Origin: Wolfiporia cocos
Lineage: Eukaryota; Basidiomycota; Agaricomycetes; Polyporales; Phaeolaceae
Assembly: GCA_029448655.1 (NCBI GenBank)
Contig: JACCLO010000013.1
Coordinates: forward strand, 1,612,001-1,676,000
Direction: 5' to 3'
DNA: 64,000 nucleotides
Shown here in pieces: positions 10,776-22,997 of this stretch (position 1 is the stretch's first letter; each line of letters begins with the position of its first letter). Both the position numbers and the translations under genes were made by a program. The notes under the pieces were generated by a model. It was given only the letters and a program-made list of their open reading frames with translations, did not search any database and was not told the origin of the DNA.

Positions 10776-10786
10776 GGAGGGGCTGA
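10773..10786 (+). other. Polypurine tract of element 1
   Basis: The purine-rich run tagggaggggctga lies immediately upstream of the 3' LTR, in the position expected for plus-strand priming. Element 2 has the similar taggaggggggtga at 44701-44714. Confidence 0.6.
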
Positions 10787-11494
10787 TGTTACGGTTATTT
10801 TGATTTTTCGAATATCGACAGAACTCACCACTGGGCGAATACGATACAGGGACTTGTTGCGCAACCAGCCCCCCTGGCTACTCGTGATCTTACTGGGCGC
10901 ATCCCCAGTTGTACTAGTCTATAGGGCTCGTTTCATCTTTGGCAGATCCAACCCTGCCACCATTTCATGCTCATCGTTTATTAGCTGATAGATGGCGTTC
11001 AACCGCCATCATTCCTATCTATCGTCTCAGATATATCACTCCATACTTATCAAACGTTTGGGACTATAGCGTAGATAGTATCGGTGGCATCTGGGACAGA
11101 CTTGACCCCTGAAACCTAGCGTAGTATAAAAACTCATGTACTTACCGTCGAGGCTCTTCAGCTCGACCTTGTTGTATAAACAAGAAGTCTTATACTCGTT
11201 CTCAAACGTAGGAAACTACGCTCAGTATTTCTCACTCGAGCAATCGAACGACTAAGTCCTCGAAGTGCACACTGACTTCTCGGACTTAGGCGAGTCTTAT
11301 ATTCTATTTGACTCGCACTTGAACAGATTATATCCTCTAACGCGTATTGGATATTAACCGATCTCCTAAGGACTTCACTTAGGACCCGAAGGCATCTAAC
11401 GAGTATTTGCCTTGCATACGGCGACGTGCCTACGTGCAGAAGAACAATCTATATTCGCAACTCGAATATACGAACGGGTATTCGACCCGTAACA
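10787..11494 (+). repeat. 3' LTR of element 1
   Basis: 708 bp, tgttacgg...ccgtaaca. It contains the same TATA box and start block as the 5' LTR. It is followed by GTTAA, one mismatch from the target duplication GTTAC kept at 47215-47219 (reverse). Confidence 0.95.
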
Positions 11495-11574
11495 GTTAAC
11501 CTGACCAGGAATATGCCTTTGTGCAAGTACTATTCCTCAGGCTCTAGCTTGAGATCGTTGCTTGTGTCAGAATG
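11495..11574 (+). repeat. LTR-3 fragment plus target duplication GAATG
   Basis: 11495-11569 is the terminal piece of an LTR-3, matching 57552-57625 reversed. The main body of this same LTR is at 47215-47545. The bases GAATG (11570-11574) equal the reverse of CATTC at 61725-61729 beyond the other LTR of element 3. The fragment is thus the displaced end of element 3's 3' LTR. Confidence 0.85.
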
Positions 11575-11589
11575 GTGATGTGACAACCT

Positions 11590-11720
11590 GTCACAGAAAT
11601 CTATGTGACATGCCATAGATTTAGGGTCCCCAACCAAGGGGACTCGAACCAGCATGCTCATGGCCCCATCATGTGACCTCTCTCGTGCATTCCACCACTC
11701 TGCCATTTGCCAGGTGCCTC
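11590..11720 (-). repeat. tRNA-like sequence, possible SINE head
   Basis: On the minus strand an A-box-like tggcagagtgg is followed by a perfect B box ggttcgagtcc. The spacing is longer than in a class I tRNA, and the T stem and acceptor pairings are poor. It is therefore more likely a tRNA-derived repeat or decayed pseudogene (Ser/Leu-like spacing) than a working tRNA gene. Confidence 0.35.
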
Positions 11721-11940
11721 AGTAGATTAGATTAGATAACATCTTGCAGCATACCCCGGCCCGGTCTGCACCTGACACATATATCACATGCTTACAGTAC
11801 TGTACTCGGACCTTGTCGTTTAGGGTAGACACATTGTCGTATAGTGCAGAGCATGTATATATACCTTCAACATTAGGGACTTACTCCCTAACACAATCAA
11901 TCTTGACCCTGGGGCACTCTGCCCTAGGTTATACTCCATT

Positions 11941-12651
11941 TGTTATGGTTATCTCGATTTTTCGAACGCTGACAGAACTCACCATGGGGTGAATACGATA
12001 CAGGGACTTGTTGCACAACCAATCCCCTGGCTACTCGTGACTCATACTGGGCGCATCCCCGGATGTACTAGCAGATAGGGCGAGTTTCACCTTTGGCAGA
12101 TTCCACTCTGCCCCGTTTCATGATTATCATTTACTAGCTGATAGATGGCGTTCAACCGCCATCATCATTCCTATCTATCGTCTCGGATATATCACTACAT
12201 ACTTATCAAATGTTTGGTACTATAGCGTAGATAGTAGCGGTGACATCTGGGACAGACTTGACCCCGAAAAACCCTACGTAGTATATAAACTCATGTACTT
12301 ACTGTCGAGGCTCTTCAGCTCGACCTTGTTGTACAAACAAGAAGTCTTATACTCGTTCTCAAACGTAGGAAGCTACGCTCAGTATTCTTCACTCGAGCAA
12401 CTGAACGACTAAGTCCTCGAAGTGCACACAGACTTCTCGGACTTAGGCGAGTCTTATATTCTATCGGACTCGCACCTGAACAAATTATATCCTCTAACGC
12501 GTATTGGATATTGAGCGATCTCCTAAGGTATTCGCCTAGGACTTGAAGGCATCTAACGAGTATTTGCCTTGCATAAGGCTACACGCCTACGTGCAGAAGA
12601 ACGATCTATATTCGCGACTCGAATATACGAACGGGTATTCGACCCGTAACA
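11941..12651 (+). repeat. Solo LTR-1 with TSD CCATT
   Basis: A 711-bp LTR, diverged from the element 1 LTR (first bases tgttatgg), with CCATT on both sides (11936-11940 and 12652-12656). It is a clean solo LTR, older than those near element 1. Confidence 0.93.
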
Positions 12652-12859
12652 CCATTACTCCTTGCTGGTTGTTTGACTATCACCCGGACCTCTCAGACCT
12701 TAGTCATACTAGTCTGGGAGCCTCTCCAACGTCTCTGTCTAGGGCTCAGGACTTAGAGATAGCGGCGGGCAGTGGGACTAGTGATGTGGTATATTCCTGC
12801 ATCACAATCTATTAAGGAAGCATGGTGCAAGGCATGTGTTCAACAGATGAGCACAAAGT

Positions 12860-13528
12860 AGTGTTGCAACAGTCCGGCTACATAGCCACAAGCCAACCAG
12901 ACTGAGCCGGACCATAGCCAAGCTGCCCCTCATGAATGGTAAACAGCTGGTCCAGCTTCTCAATCAGTTGGCTGTGGCTATAGAACTGCTCAAGCCACAG
13001 CTACAGCCCCAATGTGATAGGCAATCTCTGGAACATCTCCTACAACCTCAAGATCTCCTCGAAATGACTATCAAAGTGCTGGAATCATGTTAACTGATGT
13101 TTCTCCTACTGTATTGATATAATAAAATCACTACTATGAAGCTAGCTTCTTGGTGAGTTGACAGGGATGTCACAATGTCACAATCTGTCACAATCTGTCA
13201 CAAACATGCTGTCACAAATGAGCTCCTTGTACCCTGAGCTCTGCCTCACCTTTGGACTAGCAAATTAAGTTGTCAAATCATCAAGTATGCAGATATAATA
13301 CATATGCTAGACATTTCCAATGGTAATACTTGGAGATGAGAGCAGGAGCACTTCAAAAAAGCGAATTATCCATATTAGGAACTGGCTACAATGGCTCAGC
13401 CGTAGCTGAACCATCGCCGGACCGGACCGTGCATTATCTGGGCGCTTATCTGTGGGAATAAACCGATGGATAGCCGTAGCCGCTCAAAGCCGAGCCCAAC
13501 CGAGCCATAGCCGGACCGTCGCAACACT
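12860..13528. mobile_element. Non-autonomous TIR element (MITE-like), 669 bp
   Basis: The ends form an inverted repeat of about 21 bp beginning agtgttgc and containing gtccggcta. They are flanked by a 10-bp direct repeat, agcacaaagt (12850-12859 and 13529-13538). A 9-11 bp duplication points to Mutator-like elements; the CAGTGTTG-like start also recalls hAT (8 bp). There is no transposase ORF. A short gtcacaa motif repeats near 13165-13220. Confidence 0.7.
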
Positions 13529-13539
13529 AGCACAAAGTC

Positions 13540-14293
13540 TATGCTCAGCTGTCCGCCGAGGACTCTAGGGGGGCTCACTTACCATACCAATCCTGTCTCC
13601 TGCTGAGGAATCTATTTCACTCCTTCAGACGTTCATTTCGTCTCTGCAATTTGGAGGAAATTCACATATCGACATGCAAACAGCCTTGTCAAATTTGAAC
13701 CCTTGTACCTACATTGATTACGTGTTAGATTATTCAATGCTCTAGACGTCTTCAGGCGTATTCTGCACCCTGCGTGACTTGCTGCTCAAATCATTCGATT
13801 AGTCGACTATCGACAATTGTTATTGTCATTGTCACGCCTTGACTCCCTTTTGAAATTTGATCTTTGACCCGGGTCAAGCGCGGCCCTAATATGTTATTGC
13901 AGGGAGGCCTTTCGGGAAATGTGCCGATCAGATCGCATTAGCTGACTGCCGTTTCAAATCTGCTCACAAAACCTTTTCGGGTATTTCTTCACATATACGC
14001 AAGATGTCGTGGGTTTGTCGGACTTCGGTGGGATCTCCGCCTGCTAGAGAGTCAAAATTAGGAAAGCACCGGCGATAAAAGAATAATGGGGCAGATGTGA
14101 TGAGATGACGGCTTCTGTGACGATCGGCCGCATTCCATCGATTATGGGCGTCTACTGTCGGAGGGTGCTTGTGACGAATATGGCAGTGATAGATAGGATA
14201 GAAGCACACAAGGCTCTGCCCATCGCCCACGGTTAGGACTTCGATGTTAGAATGGAGCGCTGGACTCATGGTCGATGGGCTAGCAGAATCACA
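13540..14293. other. Intergenic, upstream of GMC gene
   Basis: No protein domain is recognisable on either strand. tataag at 14294 lies about 115 bases upstream of the GMC start codon and may be part of its promoter. Confidence 0.4.
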
Positions 14294-14410
14294 TATAAGC
14301 TGTATGAGACAGACACATTTATATCGCGCACAATCACTGCCCCGCCACACAGCATACAGCTACGCAATAAAGGAACACTTAGCTGCTTCAACCAGAGGCA
14401 TTCCCGCATA

Positions 14411-17369
14411 ATGTCAAAGCAGGGAATTGTTTCAATAGAGGAGTTCGCGGGACGCTCATTCGATTTCGTAATTATTGGTATGGTGCTATCTGGGCAGAAC
14501 TTTGACTGTAAACTGTCTTATAGCGAATTTGTGCACAGGTGGAGGAGTAAGTTACTCGAACAACGCCAGATACGCGTGTATCGACGCGCCTTGTAATTTT
14601 TCAGACTGCAGGGCTTGCACTTGCCAATCGGCTAAGCGAGAACCCAGATATAACTGTTGCTGTGCTCGAAGCTGGAAAAGCTCACCTCAACGATTCTAGT
14701 ATCGGTGAGCTCAAAGAAACGCGGAGGCCACTGCTTACTAAAGAAATATGCGCTCCAGCGAAGCCCGACGGATGGACGCAGCAGTTCATGCGTCCAGAGT
14801 ACGACTGGAGGTTTTCGACAGTCCCTCAAGCACACGCGAATGATGGGACATACATGTGGAATAGGTGATTCTTTATCTCGTGCTCTGCGCGTCGATATAT
14901 TTACACTTATGTTTCCTAGAGGGAAAGGACTAGGTGGGACATCTGCGATGAATTTTCTTCTCTGGAATAGACCGCAACGCGAGGATATCGACGGTGAGCA
15001 ATGACGATTCCGGGATGTTGGTAACATATTGATAGATTGCTCAAGCATTTGAGAGGTTGGGAAACCCTGGATGGAACTACAATCAATTTGCAAATGTGGC
15101 CAAGAGGACGGAGAGGTTATGAGCGCCACTTTGATAATTGGATCTACTCTGATATGCGTAAATGAAGGTTTGTACCTCCTATGGAAGAGGCCCCCAACGA
15201 GTTAAAAGCTCTGTATGATACATCGTCACTCGGACTTGATGGTTGGTGCTTCCTACGCATTCCTACGCATATGCAGAGGATGGTGTTGAAAATGACATCT
15301 GATAGGAGCCATCCCAATTTCGTTTTCGTCTACTGGATCTGGGGCAGAGGTTGCGTTTCAGAAGGTAAACACAGCCAGAGGTCGGCCTGTACAAGGTTTA
15401 TTGATATTCGTTCAGACCCTCGAGAAACAAGGTATTAGAATTATACAAGACTCGGTACGCACTGCTAAGCCTACTGCGCATCTGACTGCATCTATGGGAT
15501 TCCGTCATACAGATGAGGGGTGAGGTATGCGGAATGTGTCTCACGTACCGCATTTTTCATAATCATGACGTACTACCAGACAGTTGGAACTTGGAAATCT
15601 ATATCAAGTATCGACGCCTACAATGGTACTCGCAGCTCCTCTCTCACGGTATGTTTCATCCGTCGTGTATCGCTCTGCAGAAGTATGAAAGCTCGTTCAG
15701 GCATATTTGATGCCCATCATCGACCGCCCCAACTTGAGAGTTTTGACTGAAGCCTACGTCACTAAGATTTTAAGTTCAATTGCTGACGGGCTGGTTGTCG
15801 CCACTGGAGTAGAATTCGAATATGGCGGGGTTGTTTACCAGGTGAATGCGACAAAAGAGGTCATTTTGTCTGCTGGGTATGCTTGCGTGCGTCGTGTATT
15901 TTATTGACTATACTAACATCCACTAGGACCATTAAATCACCTCAAATACTCGAACTAAGTGGAATTGGTGACAGGAGAATTCTGGAGCCTCTGGGTATTC
16001 CCGTTCAGCGCCACCTACCTGCAGTTGGTACCAACGTTCAGGACCATATCTGCCAGCCGAGGTTGACTTTTGGTAAGTCTTCGCACTAAGATCCGCGTAT
16101 GATTTACGAAGCGTGGTTCCTCAGAGATGCGCGAGAACCTTGGTGTCATCAGCAGCAATATGTTGAGGAACCCAGATGTACAAGCCTCATGGGCTAAAGC
16201 ATAGTACGACCCTTGACCTCTTTGTTTGGTAATCTATATTGACATTTTACAGCCAAGATATCAACGGAACCCCTTCTCTCGTAGTTACAAGCCTCACTTT
16301 TCTCCCATTCGAGAGAGTTTCTGACAATGCCGCTTCGTTGATCGAGAAACAAGCCGAGCGGATCGCGCAAAACGTGACGAAATATCCCCCCGGTCTCAAG
16401 GAGCAGTACGAGATACAGCTCGAACTTCTCAGAAACAGCAAAGTCCCTGATGTGGAAATCATTGTGTGGCCATTCTCCTTTTCACCCAACGGTAACGTAC
16501 TTAGACGTCATGCTTCGAATTAAACTGACGCGTCTTGTTAGCCAAGGATAAACCTTATATTGCGTTGTCCGCATCAATCTCCCATCCGTTTTCGCGAGGG
16601 ACCATTGTGAGTATTATCGAGGAATCCAATTTATCCAATACTCACGAAACATACAACCTGGGATAGCATATCACCTCTAGGGACCCCAAGGTCTCACCAG
16701 CAATCGATCCTCACTATCTCGAGGAACCAATAGACTTGGAAATCCTCGTGGAAGTGGTGAAGTTTTCGCGGAGAATAGCAAAACTGGAGCCATTCCGGGA
16801 TCTTGTAGTCAAGGAGGACATTCCCGGAGAAAGTGTCATTACGGATGAGCAACTGATCTGTGCGTAGGTATGGGTTTTGTTGTCGATTATGCTGAATGTG
16901 AGGCTGCAATGTATAGCACACGTCAGGGGGAATTTGTCCTCGACTTGGCGTATGTGATAGTTTACCAGCATTATGACATTTAGTTTACCTTTGATGTTTC
17001 ATAGATACTTCCAGTAGCTTATCCATGCTACCAGAGGACAAGGGAGGCGTTGTTGATCCCACTCTGAAGGTGATCAAATACTTCATAAGCTCAATGTGTT
17101 GACTGCTCATCCTGCGTTTTGAGGTATATGGCACGAAGAATATCCGTGTGGCCGATTTATCTGTTGTACCGCTGCTAGTTGCGGCTCATACACAAGGTAT
17201 GCTCTGGTTTCAGTTAGCGTTGCGATTCTACTAAGATTCCTCCCATCTTCATAGCTATAGTATATGAAATTGCTGAGCGAGGTCTGTCTATTTGAATATT
17301 TGAGATTTGGGTTGAGCTGAGATTTGGCACCCAGCTGCCGAGACGATAAAGGCAGAGCATGGTCTCTAA
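14411..17369 (+). CDS. GMC-family FAD-dependent alcohol/aryl-alcohol oxidoreductase
   Basis: Flavoenzyme expected to oxidise an alcohol or sugar, passing electrons to oxygen or a quinone. The spliced N terminus gives the FAD-binding Rossmann motif (FVIIGGGTAGLALANRL), then an LEAG segment, GKGLGGTSAMNF, IKSPQILELSGIGD (GMC signature 2) and the C-terminal HITS..DP block. The catalytic His follows in STWHTSSSLSMLPEDKGG, and then RVADLSVVPLLVAAHTQ. The gene is broken by at least a dozen introns of about 50-60 bp: 14478-14538, 14547-14604, about 14705-14757, about 14868-14920 and so on. Exon 2 is only 8 nt. There is no signal peptide, so it is probably intracellular. The reading frame looks intact, ending TAA 17367-17369. 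Exon ends in the middle are approximate. Confidence 0.85.
14539..14546 (+). other. Eight-nucleotide microexon of the GMC gene
   Basis: gtggagga lies between an acceptor (tgcacag) and a donor (gtaagt). Including it is the only splicing I found that gives the Gly-Gly-Gly of the FAD-binding motif in frame; skipping it breaks the frame. Confidence 0.7.
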
Positions 17370-17874
17370 ACCATCTGACGTATCAAGCTACTCCCCAATT
17401 TGATGGAATTGTCTGGTAAATCATCCGAATCACGAAAGTTTGGATTGTGATTCAGTTGCTGGGGTATACTATGAGAAGAAAAGATGAAGAGTGGAAACGT
17501 AATAACAGTATGCGCCTAGCCTCACTATAGCTACCACTGTCGTTGGCACAGGTCTATATTCAGCATAAATGCCTGTATAGGTAATCCGCAATATATTGCC
17601 TTACAGGAAGTGGACTAGTTGAATTCTCGCGGTATTATCTTAGATTGTGTGCGCCGCGGGAATTAGCCATTGTCGCTGTCAGTTGAATATCGACACAAGC
17701 ATGCACATTCCAATCATATTCACATTGAGGTAATGCAGCATCCAGTCTTCAAAAATACCCATTGTATCCAGAGCACTTCAATCCGTACGAATGACAAGCT
17801 GCTGATCTATAATGGTTTCCGTGGGCGTATTTCACAAGCAAAGGTACGCGGGAATCTATGAGTTCAAGCATCAG

Positions 17875-19895
17875 TCAGGTCAGGAACGGTCCGATGATGC
17901 GACATTTAATATCCCACGTTATAGTGCCATCTGTATATTCTGCACTAGGGATTATAGGCTTCCCATCGTGGTCTATCGTCGGCGTAATAGTGAAAGCTGA
18001 CAGAGTAGAGGCTATGACTGTCAAAACCAGCTTCTCTGCAAGGCGTTGCCCAGGACATGCGCTTACAGACGCCTCTTTGTGAGCAGAGATTTCAATGTAG
18101 TCCGATGCGTGCTCACCGCCTTCCGAATCCAAAAGCGATATCCATCGAGTCGGATTCTCTGTCAATTAAGTTCTCTGACAGCCATCGCTCGGGACGAAAG
18201 TCATCTGGGTCTCCGTACACTGACTTATCATGTAGAATGGCCCTATCCAAGCTGCGTTAACAAGAACCGCAAGGCTTTGACGTGAAATGTACCATATGTT
18301 GACGAAAAGTATTGTGCCTTTGGAGACATGGTACCCTTCGTGTATATCATCACGACCGGCAACCCTAGTGACTGAACCCATAGGGTAAAGTTAAACACAG
18401 CGTTTAACTTCCATTTAACTTGCGTGACTCACTTAACGGTATAGGTGGAAAACATCTGAATACCTCCCTCATCAATGATCGCGTGTATGGAAGCTTCTCA
18501 CAGTCAGAGAAAGATGGTGGACGGTTTACGCCAAGAAGTTGGTCGATCTCAAGCTGTGCTTTTTCTTGAACACGGGGATACAATGTCATTGCCAGGAAGA
18601 ACGATGACAGTACTGATAAACTCTGCGAAGGTGTAAGCAGTTTGTCTCAGTAATCAAGCTCTACACCTACTGTATCAGCGCCACCTGTAAATACATCATA
18701 TGAGTTGATATCCTGAAAATATCCGTAGAGCACCTACCGGTGTATACTTGAGTTGCTGTATACTTGATTAACTCTGGGTCGAATTCCCCGGCATGTTCCG
18801 TCAAAGCTTTGGAAATCATGCACGGCTTGTAAGTTCCACTTTTCTGGAAACAATCAATACGCTATAAACTCGCAATATCTTTGATCAAACACACGATGCG
18901 CTTTAGAGCGACGGTATAGCCTCTTTCAGCGAGCTCTGTGAATTGAGCTCTCCAAGCAGCTGCTTGTTTCTTGAAAGTCATTCCAGGCAGAAATTTCGGT
19001 AGCATTGCAACTGGATGATTAACAGTGAGCAGATTTGAATCACTCTTCATGCGTTCTACTTACGTATTGGCATACGGTTCACAATAAATGCGCTTTGGTC
19101 TGTAGCCATTGAGAAATTTTTGATGTAAGTATCTGCCATCTCAACGAAGGGGTCCTGGGGTCCCTGAATCTTGTATCCATGCGATATCTCCAGAGAAATA
19201 CCGGCAACAACACTGAGGCGTCTTGTCAGGAGGGTAGTACCAGAGAGCGACTATCTCACTTGTGCATATGTTGTATGAATCTCTCAGGCGTCGACAGGAG
19301 GTTGTTGATGAAGCTGTTCACGTGCTGATCTATGACTGATTCATATTGCTCCAATTGTCGATGACTTAGCACCAGGTGCATCAATTTTCGAGCCGTTTTG
19401 AATTGGTCAGGATCCGTTTGAAAAGCTATGCCGCGATTAATCCCGGCTCTTTCCCACGTTAACTTTGATGTGATGGTGCCAGAGGCAGGAGACTTACAGT
19501 TCTACTATTTTTGGAAGCGAACTGTTCCAATAAGTGCTGGACTTGGTCTCAAGCAAGGATCGAGCTACAGAAACAGAATTTATAACCAAAATTGATGTCC
19601 AGAGGATGCGGAGAGAGAAGATCGTTCCTTCATACACAGGGTGATTAAGCGACATCACACATCCCAGGGAATTGTACTTGCCATGCTTCTCAGTTAATTC
19701 CGCCAGACGCAGATGGATCTTACCGGGAACCAATATATTTCCTACTAGAGAATATGCTTTGGGTCCCGGGAATCTTGCAGTATTGTGTTTGAACAGCATG
19801 GCGCCTAGTAGTAGCAGACACAGAAGTGCTGCATAGGATGCCACAGATTGGGTCATGGCAGAGGCACATGCGAGCAAGTTCTCGACAGTAAACAT
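17875..19895 (-). CDS. Cytochrome P450 monooxygenase
   Basis: Membrane-anchored haem monooxygenase, presumably ER-bound and fed by a P450 reductase. The N terminus has a hydrophobic anchor (about residues 19-36), then a Pro-rich hinge (FPGPKAYSLVGNIL). Later exons show the HPVAMLPKFLPG region, K-helix ExxR (MREVFR), a GYHVSKGTILFVNIW segment and the haem loop FGFGRRACPGQRL (Cys ligand present, split by an intron at about 18068-18110). Several introns; start at 19895, stop at 17875-17877. It is convergent with the GMC gene (about 500 bp between). The frame appears intact, but internal exon ends were not all worked out. The substrate is unknown; the sequence style is that of basidiomycete secondary-metabolism P450s. 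Confidence 0.82.
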
Positions 19896-21062
19896 AGACG
19901 AGGTAGCAGAAATGCTTTAGGGCCCACCCTGAAGGGCCTGTCATACTTATGTTCTGAGGTCCGTCACCTAGAGCGCCCGTCGCCTAGTAGTACTAGAGTG
20001 TATTTGTGCGCTTCCAAAGATCACTTCGTGTCAATGAGTCTTTAAGATTAACGTAGTATTTCGTTACCACATGATTTCAAACCGCGTGGTCGTTGGTGCA
20101 CTCTCTAAGTATACAAGCTTGGATCTTTGTGGATGGAAAATGGAACTCTGATTCAGGTCGAGTAACACACTAGTTGACGTATCAAAGTACCTGAAGTTAC
20201 AATGATCACTGACCTGGTCCCAAGACCGCCGGAGTCCGTTAGAATCCGCAGGCCTGGTCTTTGTCTTGACATCCCCGAGCCCTCTAATGTCCTACCGTTT
20301 ACAGTACATCAATTCCAAACCTACCTGCCTTCTAGGCTGTCTATTAATTTGCCGTGGTTCAAAATTCCCTTCCGATGCGCTCGGATTACAACACAGAAAC
20401 ATCATGCAATTGCTCCCGCACACGCAGAGCCTTCGCAACAAAGCAAAATCAAGCATACATGGCCTGCCTTTCCACATCCGTGTGAGAACTTGGGACATAG
20501 AAGAACAATAAATTGAACGGGAGTACCATAGTAAGGCAGGTCGATAGACGGGACCAAAGCATGTGATTGATGCCATGAGAGCGAATTAGAAGAGTATACC
20601 AATCTGATAATTCGCTCCCGGGGGTCGCGGAGGAACGATGTCGCCGGCTTCGGTAGCGAAAGAAAGGATGTATTAGAATTTCGATGGCTGACTAGGGTTC
20701 TAACATGCGCCTGCAACCATACGTCCTCGGGTGATTGCAGTCACCGGTCAAGCTTAAGTTCGAGCTTGAGGCTTACTGGTGCGCAGTGGCAGCATTGATT
20801 AGTGTTAATGCCTGCAAGATCCCGAGTGGGACAAACAGCATCCCAGCACTGCTGCTCAGAGGGCATCTCTGAGTAGAATAGTGGAGTAACGTACACAGAC
20901 TGCAGTAGATGAGACGTATCGTGAGCACATTAACGCTACATGCTGACGAGAACGATGAACGCCTGTGGCAGATGAATGAAGCGGACCATCACTCAACATA
21001 ATGATAGCGATCGCGTTCATATAAATAACTGAGCTGCTCGACAAAATGCTATTCCGAAAGTC
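19896..21062. other. Intergenic, no gene recognised
   Basis: Between the divergently arranged P450 start and the MFS 3' end. Short ORFs on both strands show no domain and no conserved composition. Confidence 0.4.
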
Positions 21063-22997
21063 TCAGAATTTGCACCAAATGCTAGGTACCCTATGGAGCC
21101 GCGCTGCAGTTTCAAAGACTGCGCCGGCTATCATGACGATTCCAATGAAAATTTGCAATCCTATGTAGTCGCCATGTCGAGAAGCTAGGATTGCTGATGA
21201 TTGGACTTGACAGTCAGCAAATTGACCACTACAAAGTAGGCTCAACCCACCTCCTGCGATAGAGGGTCCAGTAAGGATACCGGGCGCCATACCGGTCCTG
21301 ACTGGCGGTGAGTATATCGAGTGTCTGAAAAGTGGAACGGAAACATACATGAACATGCCGATGCGCATACCGATACGTGTAGGATCTGCGGTAATCTGTG
21401 CAGTTACAGATGCAGCGATTGACGAATATGCCGCTGTTTGATTGTCACGTCAAAAAGGTGCTTTATGATTAGTCCGCCGCCATACCTGAGCTAAATCCAA
21501 AACTGACAGATCCAAGTCAATTCATCAACCGTCAATCATGGAGCAGCTGTGCATATACATCACTGAAAATACAATAGTTTCTGCCAGGCCTTCACTGGTC
21601 GTCCAAATCGCGAGCGGTGCTATGGCGGACAGAACAATGCAGGGGATGGTAATGTTGAAACGTCCAAACTGTCAATCGGTGAGACGAATTATGCATATCT
21701 AGACCACAGGTTGTCTGAGTTGCTCACCCAATCTGCAAGATATCCGGATGAGAGCCTCCCAATTAGTCCAGCGGCATTCATGATCGCGATCATGTAGAAC
21801 GACAGATTGAAATTGATGCCCACAGACAGGCTGAACAACGAGAGGTACCAGAAAGGAGCGTAAAGGCCTACAAACAAGAGCTGTGAGCACGCAAGTACGG
21901 AAAAGTTTGTTCAGAATTGTACCGAACGAGATTATGAAGCCACTGATGACATGCAATAAGTATGTGATATCCTTGAATGCGTGGTAGTCAATGAGGATAT
22001 TTCCAGCGTTGTGCGGCAATCGTTCTTTGACCATTGGAATCGCAAGCGCCTGTAAGCCGAAGTTCATGAAGGCCATTGCGCGTACTGCCCATGGGAACCC
22101 GACCGAGCTGAACAGCCGAGAGAGCATAATTGGGTATATTATTCCACTGAGACTTGCCCCGGATAGAACCTATGGTATGTTAGACAGCAAACAATTGCCG
22201 GAAACAATGCATCCTCACAATTCCAGTTGCTGTTGCCCGCCTCATGCGGAACCAGTGAGAGGGAACAATCATCTGAACGGAATGAGAATAAAGCCACTGC
22301 TAGATAGGTGGGTTCATACGATAGGGTAGAACCTGAGCATATGGTGAGGATCATAAAAGTGCCGAACGACAATAATGAACGAACTGGAGCGCGATACCGA
22401 TTCCAAGTCCAATGCCTTGCGAAAGAATCAATTGGTAGTATTTGTGCGATATCGAAGTCATCATCAAACAAAATGTCGATAGAATACACCCAAGCACCAG
22501 TGTTTTCTAGTCAAATAGAGGTCAAGAATCCACCTCAACAGGTTTCATGTGTTCACATCGAAGTCTTACCCTTGCTCCGTACACATCAAATATACGCCCT
22601 AGCACGATACCACTTGCGTAGGTAATTGTGAGTTGAATACTCCCAATCCAGCTGATTGCCGAGTTCGAATAATTGGGTAGCATATTTGCTGCATAATAGG
22701 TCTGAAAGACACCGAACGCATTCAGTTGCCCTTAGCCACGATAAGTATCGCGCGAGAAGACAAAAATCATTAGGCTCACCGAACGACGTGACTGCAAGCA
22801 GAAAACATCCAAATACATTTCTCCAGGCTTGCCACCCTCCATCAGGGAATGTATACTCTGTAGACTGCTTTGGCGATAAGGTGCTATATGTGAGTAACGT
22901 ATGACAATGGTAAAGTGTCACCGACTTTTTGCGGCGCTATAGTTTCAGCGGCTTGTTCAGACTGTGCCGTCTCGAGATCGTCATGAGAGTTGGACAT
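21063..22997 (-). CDS. MFS transporter, monocarboxylate-transporter-like
   Basis: Plasma-membrane permease of the MCT-like major facilitator family, probably importing or exporting a small organic acid or metabolite. It has a short acidic N terminus (start at 22997), and splicing from about 22919 to 22864 gives the family hallmark YTFPDGGWQAW at the first membrane helix. The next exons give FQTYYAAN and SAISWIGSIQLTITYASG. Downstream are the central helices (FGLQALAIPMVKERLP; YAPFWYLSLFSLSVGINF), NAAGLIGRLSSGYLAD, and a last helix (GLQIFIGIVMIAGAVFE). Several short introns. The stop is at 21063-21065. The gene lies between two P450s and may serve the same pathway. Confidence 0.8.

Larger units (their letters stand above)
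2381..11494 (+). mobile_element. Ty3/gypsy chromoviral retrotransposon, element 1
   Basis: LTR retrotransposon with gag, pol (protease, dUTPase, reverse transcriptase, RNase H, integrase, chromodomain) and a third overlapping ORF. The 3' LTR (10787-11494) is complete. The 5' LTR here lacks its first 67 bp, which lie reversed at 47148-47214. The missing piece is followed there by GTAAC (reverse GTTAC), while the 3' LTR is followed by GTTAA, a one-mismatch target duplication. Both LTR parts look the same by eye, so the insertion is fairly young. It is inactive, because a solo LTR-1 (7715-8423) interrupts integrase and another interrupted the 5' LTR. The host sequence was the 3' LTR of element 3. 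Confidence 0.95.

Noticed and set aside
11590..11720. Working tRNA gene (Ser/Leu type)
   Set aside because: The B box is good, but acceptor and T stems do not pair; kept only as a tRNA-like repeat.
13964..14350. Minus-strand ORF divergent from the GMC gene
   Set aside because: No recognisable domain or start context; it overlaps the likely promoter.
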